64,000 nt of DNA, taken from assembly GCF_002005165.1 (NCBI RefSeq), contig NZ_CP019699.1, forward strand, positions 2,108,001 to 2,172,000, in the 5' to 3' direction. The notes beneath the pieces are model-generated. The model was given only the letters and a program-made list of their open reading frames with translations. It ran no database searches and was not told the origin of the DNA. This document shows positions 63,908 to 64,000 of this stretch, one piece after another; within the stretch, counting starts at the first letter, position 1; every line of letters begins with the position of its first letter. The position numbers were made by a program, and so were the translations under genes. Source of the DNA: Novibacillus thermophilus. Its GTDB lineage: Bacteria; Bacillota; Bacilli; Thermoactinomycetales; Novibacillaceae.

Positions 63908-64000
63908 AGACTTTTTGCAACACATAGCCGACCGCTTGGGGCGCCCGCGCCAAACGACGCCGCCGGCCCGGGACGTGCGCGGTGTCCCTTCGTTTTACCG
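63897..64000 (+). CDS. lutC: Lactate utilisation protein C, 5' part only
   Basis: The first 34 codons run off the window edge (NREDFLQHIADRLGRPRQ ... VRGVPSFY). The short N-terminal helix followed by a Pro-rich stretch matches LutC, and position after lutB agrees. It overlaps the lutB end; GTG 63897 with GGTGAT upstream is preferred, ATG 63891 is possible. Confidence 0.75.
   Translation, partial: MNREDFLQHIADRLGRPRQTTPPARDVRGVPSFY

Overview
The window reads as a chromosomal segment of a spore-former-type member of the Firmicutes (order Bacillales). The signs are EcsA/EcsB, LutABC with SD-led TTG/GTG starts, GutM, a 'bh'-type zinc-ribbon protein, a TarJ-like reductase, YesM/YesN-type two-component genes and sigma-A promoters (TTGACA-N17-TATAAT) with cre-like boxes. 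GC content looks moderate. A thermophilic relative of Thermoactinomycetaceae would fit, but the sequence alone does not fix the genus. It is dominated by catabolic operons and holds no rRNA, tRNA or CRISPR array that I can see.

Region by region: (1) 199-10901 is a carbohydrate operon: TIM-barrel isomerase, ABC permeases and binding lipoprotein, YesM/YesN-like sensor and regulator, a heparinase II/III-like protein and a DUF2264-like protein. (2) 11153-21656 is an L-rhamnose operon: bifunctional aldolase/dehydrogenase, isomerase, kinase, DeoR regulator and a RhaSTPQ-type ABC transporter. (3) 21804-23971 is a divergent DeoR regulator and an orphan TarJ-like polyol-phosphate dehydrogenase. (4) 24205-34103 is an ABC transporter with two ATPases, two zinc dehydrogenases, an RpiB-like isomerase and DhaK/DhaL-type kinase subunits, which resembles C4-polyol (erythritol/threitol) pathways. 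(5) 34253-36740 is a galactitol-family PTS. (6) 36861-45101 is a SorC regulator, GutM, a glucitol-family PTS, a DRL (DXR-II)-like oxidoreductase and acetoin/pyruvate dehydrogenase-like E1alpha, E1beta and E2. (7) 45252-56063 is a molybdenum hydroxylase (form II CoxL) locus with MoaA, a sigma-54 activator, a well-formed -24/-12 promoter and CoxG/S/L/M/D/E, split XdhC and MocA. (8) 56055-64000 is EcsAB, an XRE/TPR regulator, a lipoprotein, a histidine phosphatase and LutAB with the start of LutC.

The most interesting hypothesis concerns region 6. A polyol PTS without sorbitol-6-phosphate dehydrogenase sits directly upstream of a DRL-like enzyme and an acyloin-cleaving type dehydrogenase. Together they could import 2-C-methyl-D-erythritol as MEP, convert MEP to DXP by running the DXR-type reaction backwards, and cleave DXP (an acetoin analogue) to acetyl-CoA and glyceraldehyde 3-phosphate. 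This is inference.

A technical caution applies to the whole window. Five genes are broken by six single-base shortfalls, and a seventh likely alters a C-terminus. Every one is repaired by adding one G or C to a G/C homopolymer, so these look like systematic base-calling errors rather than real pseudogenes.
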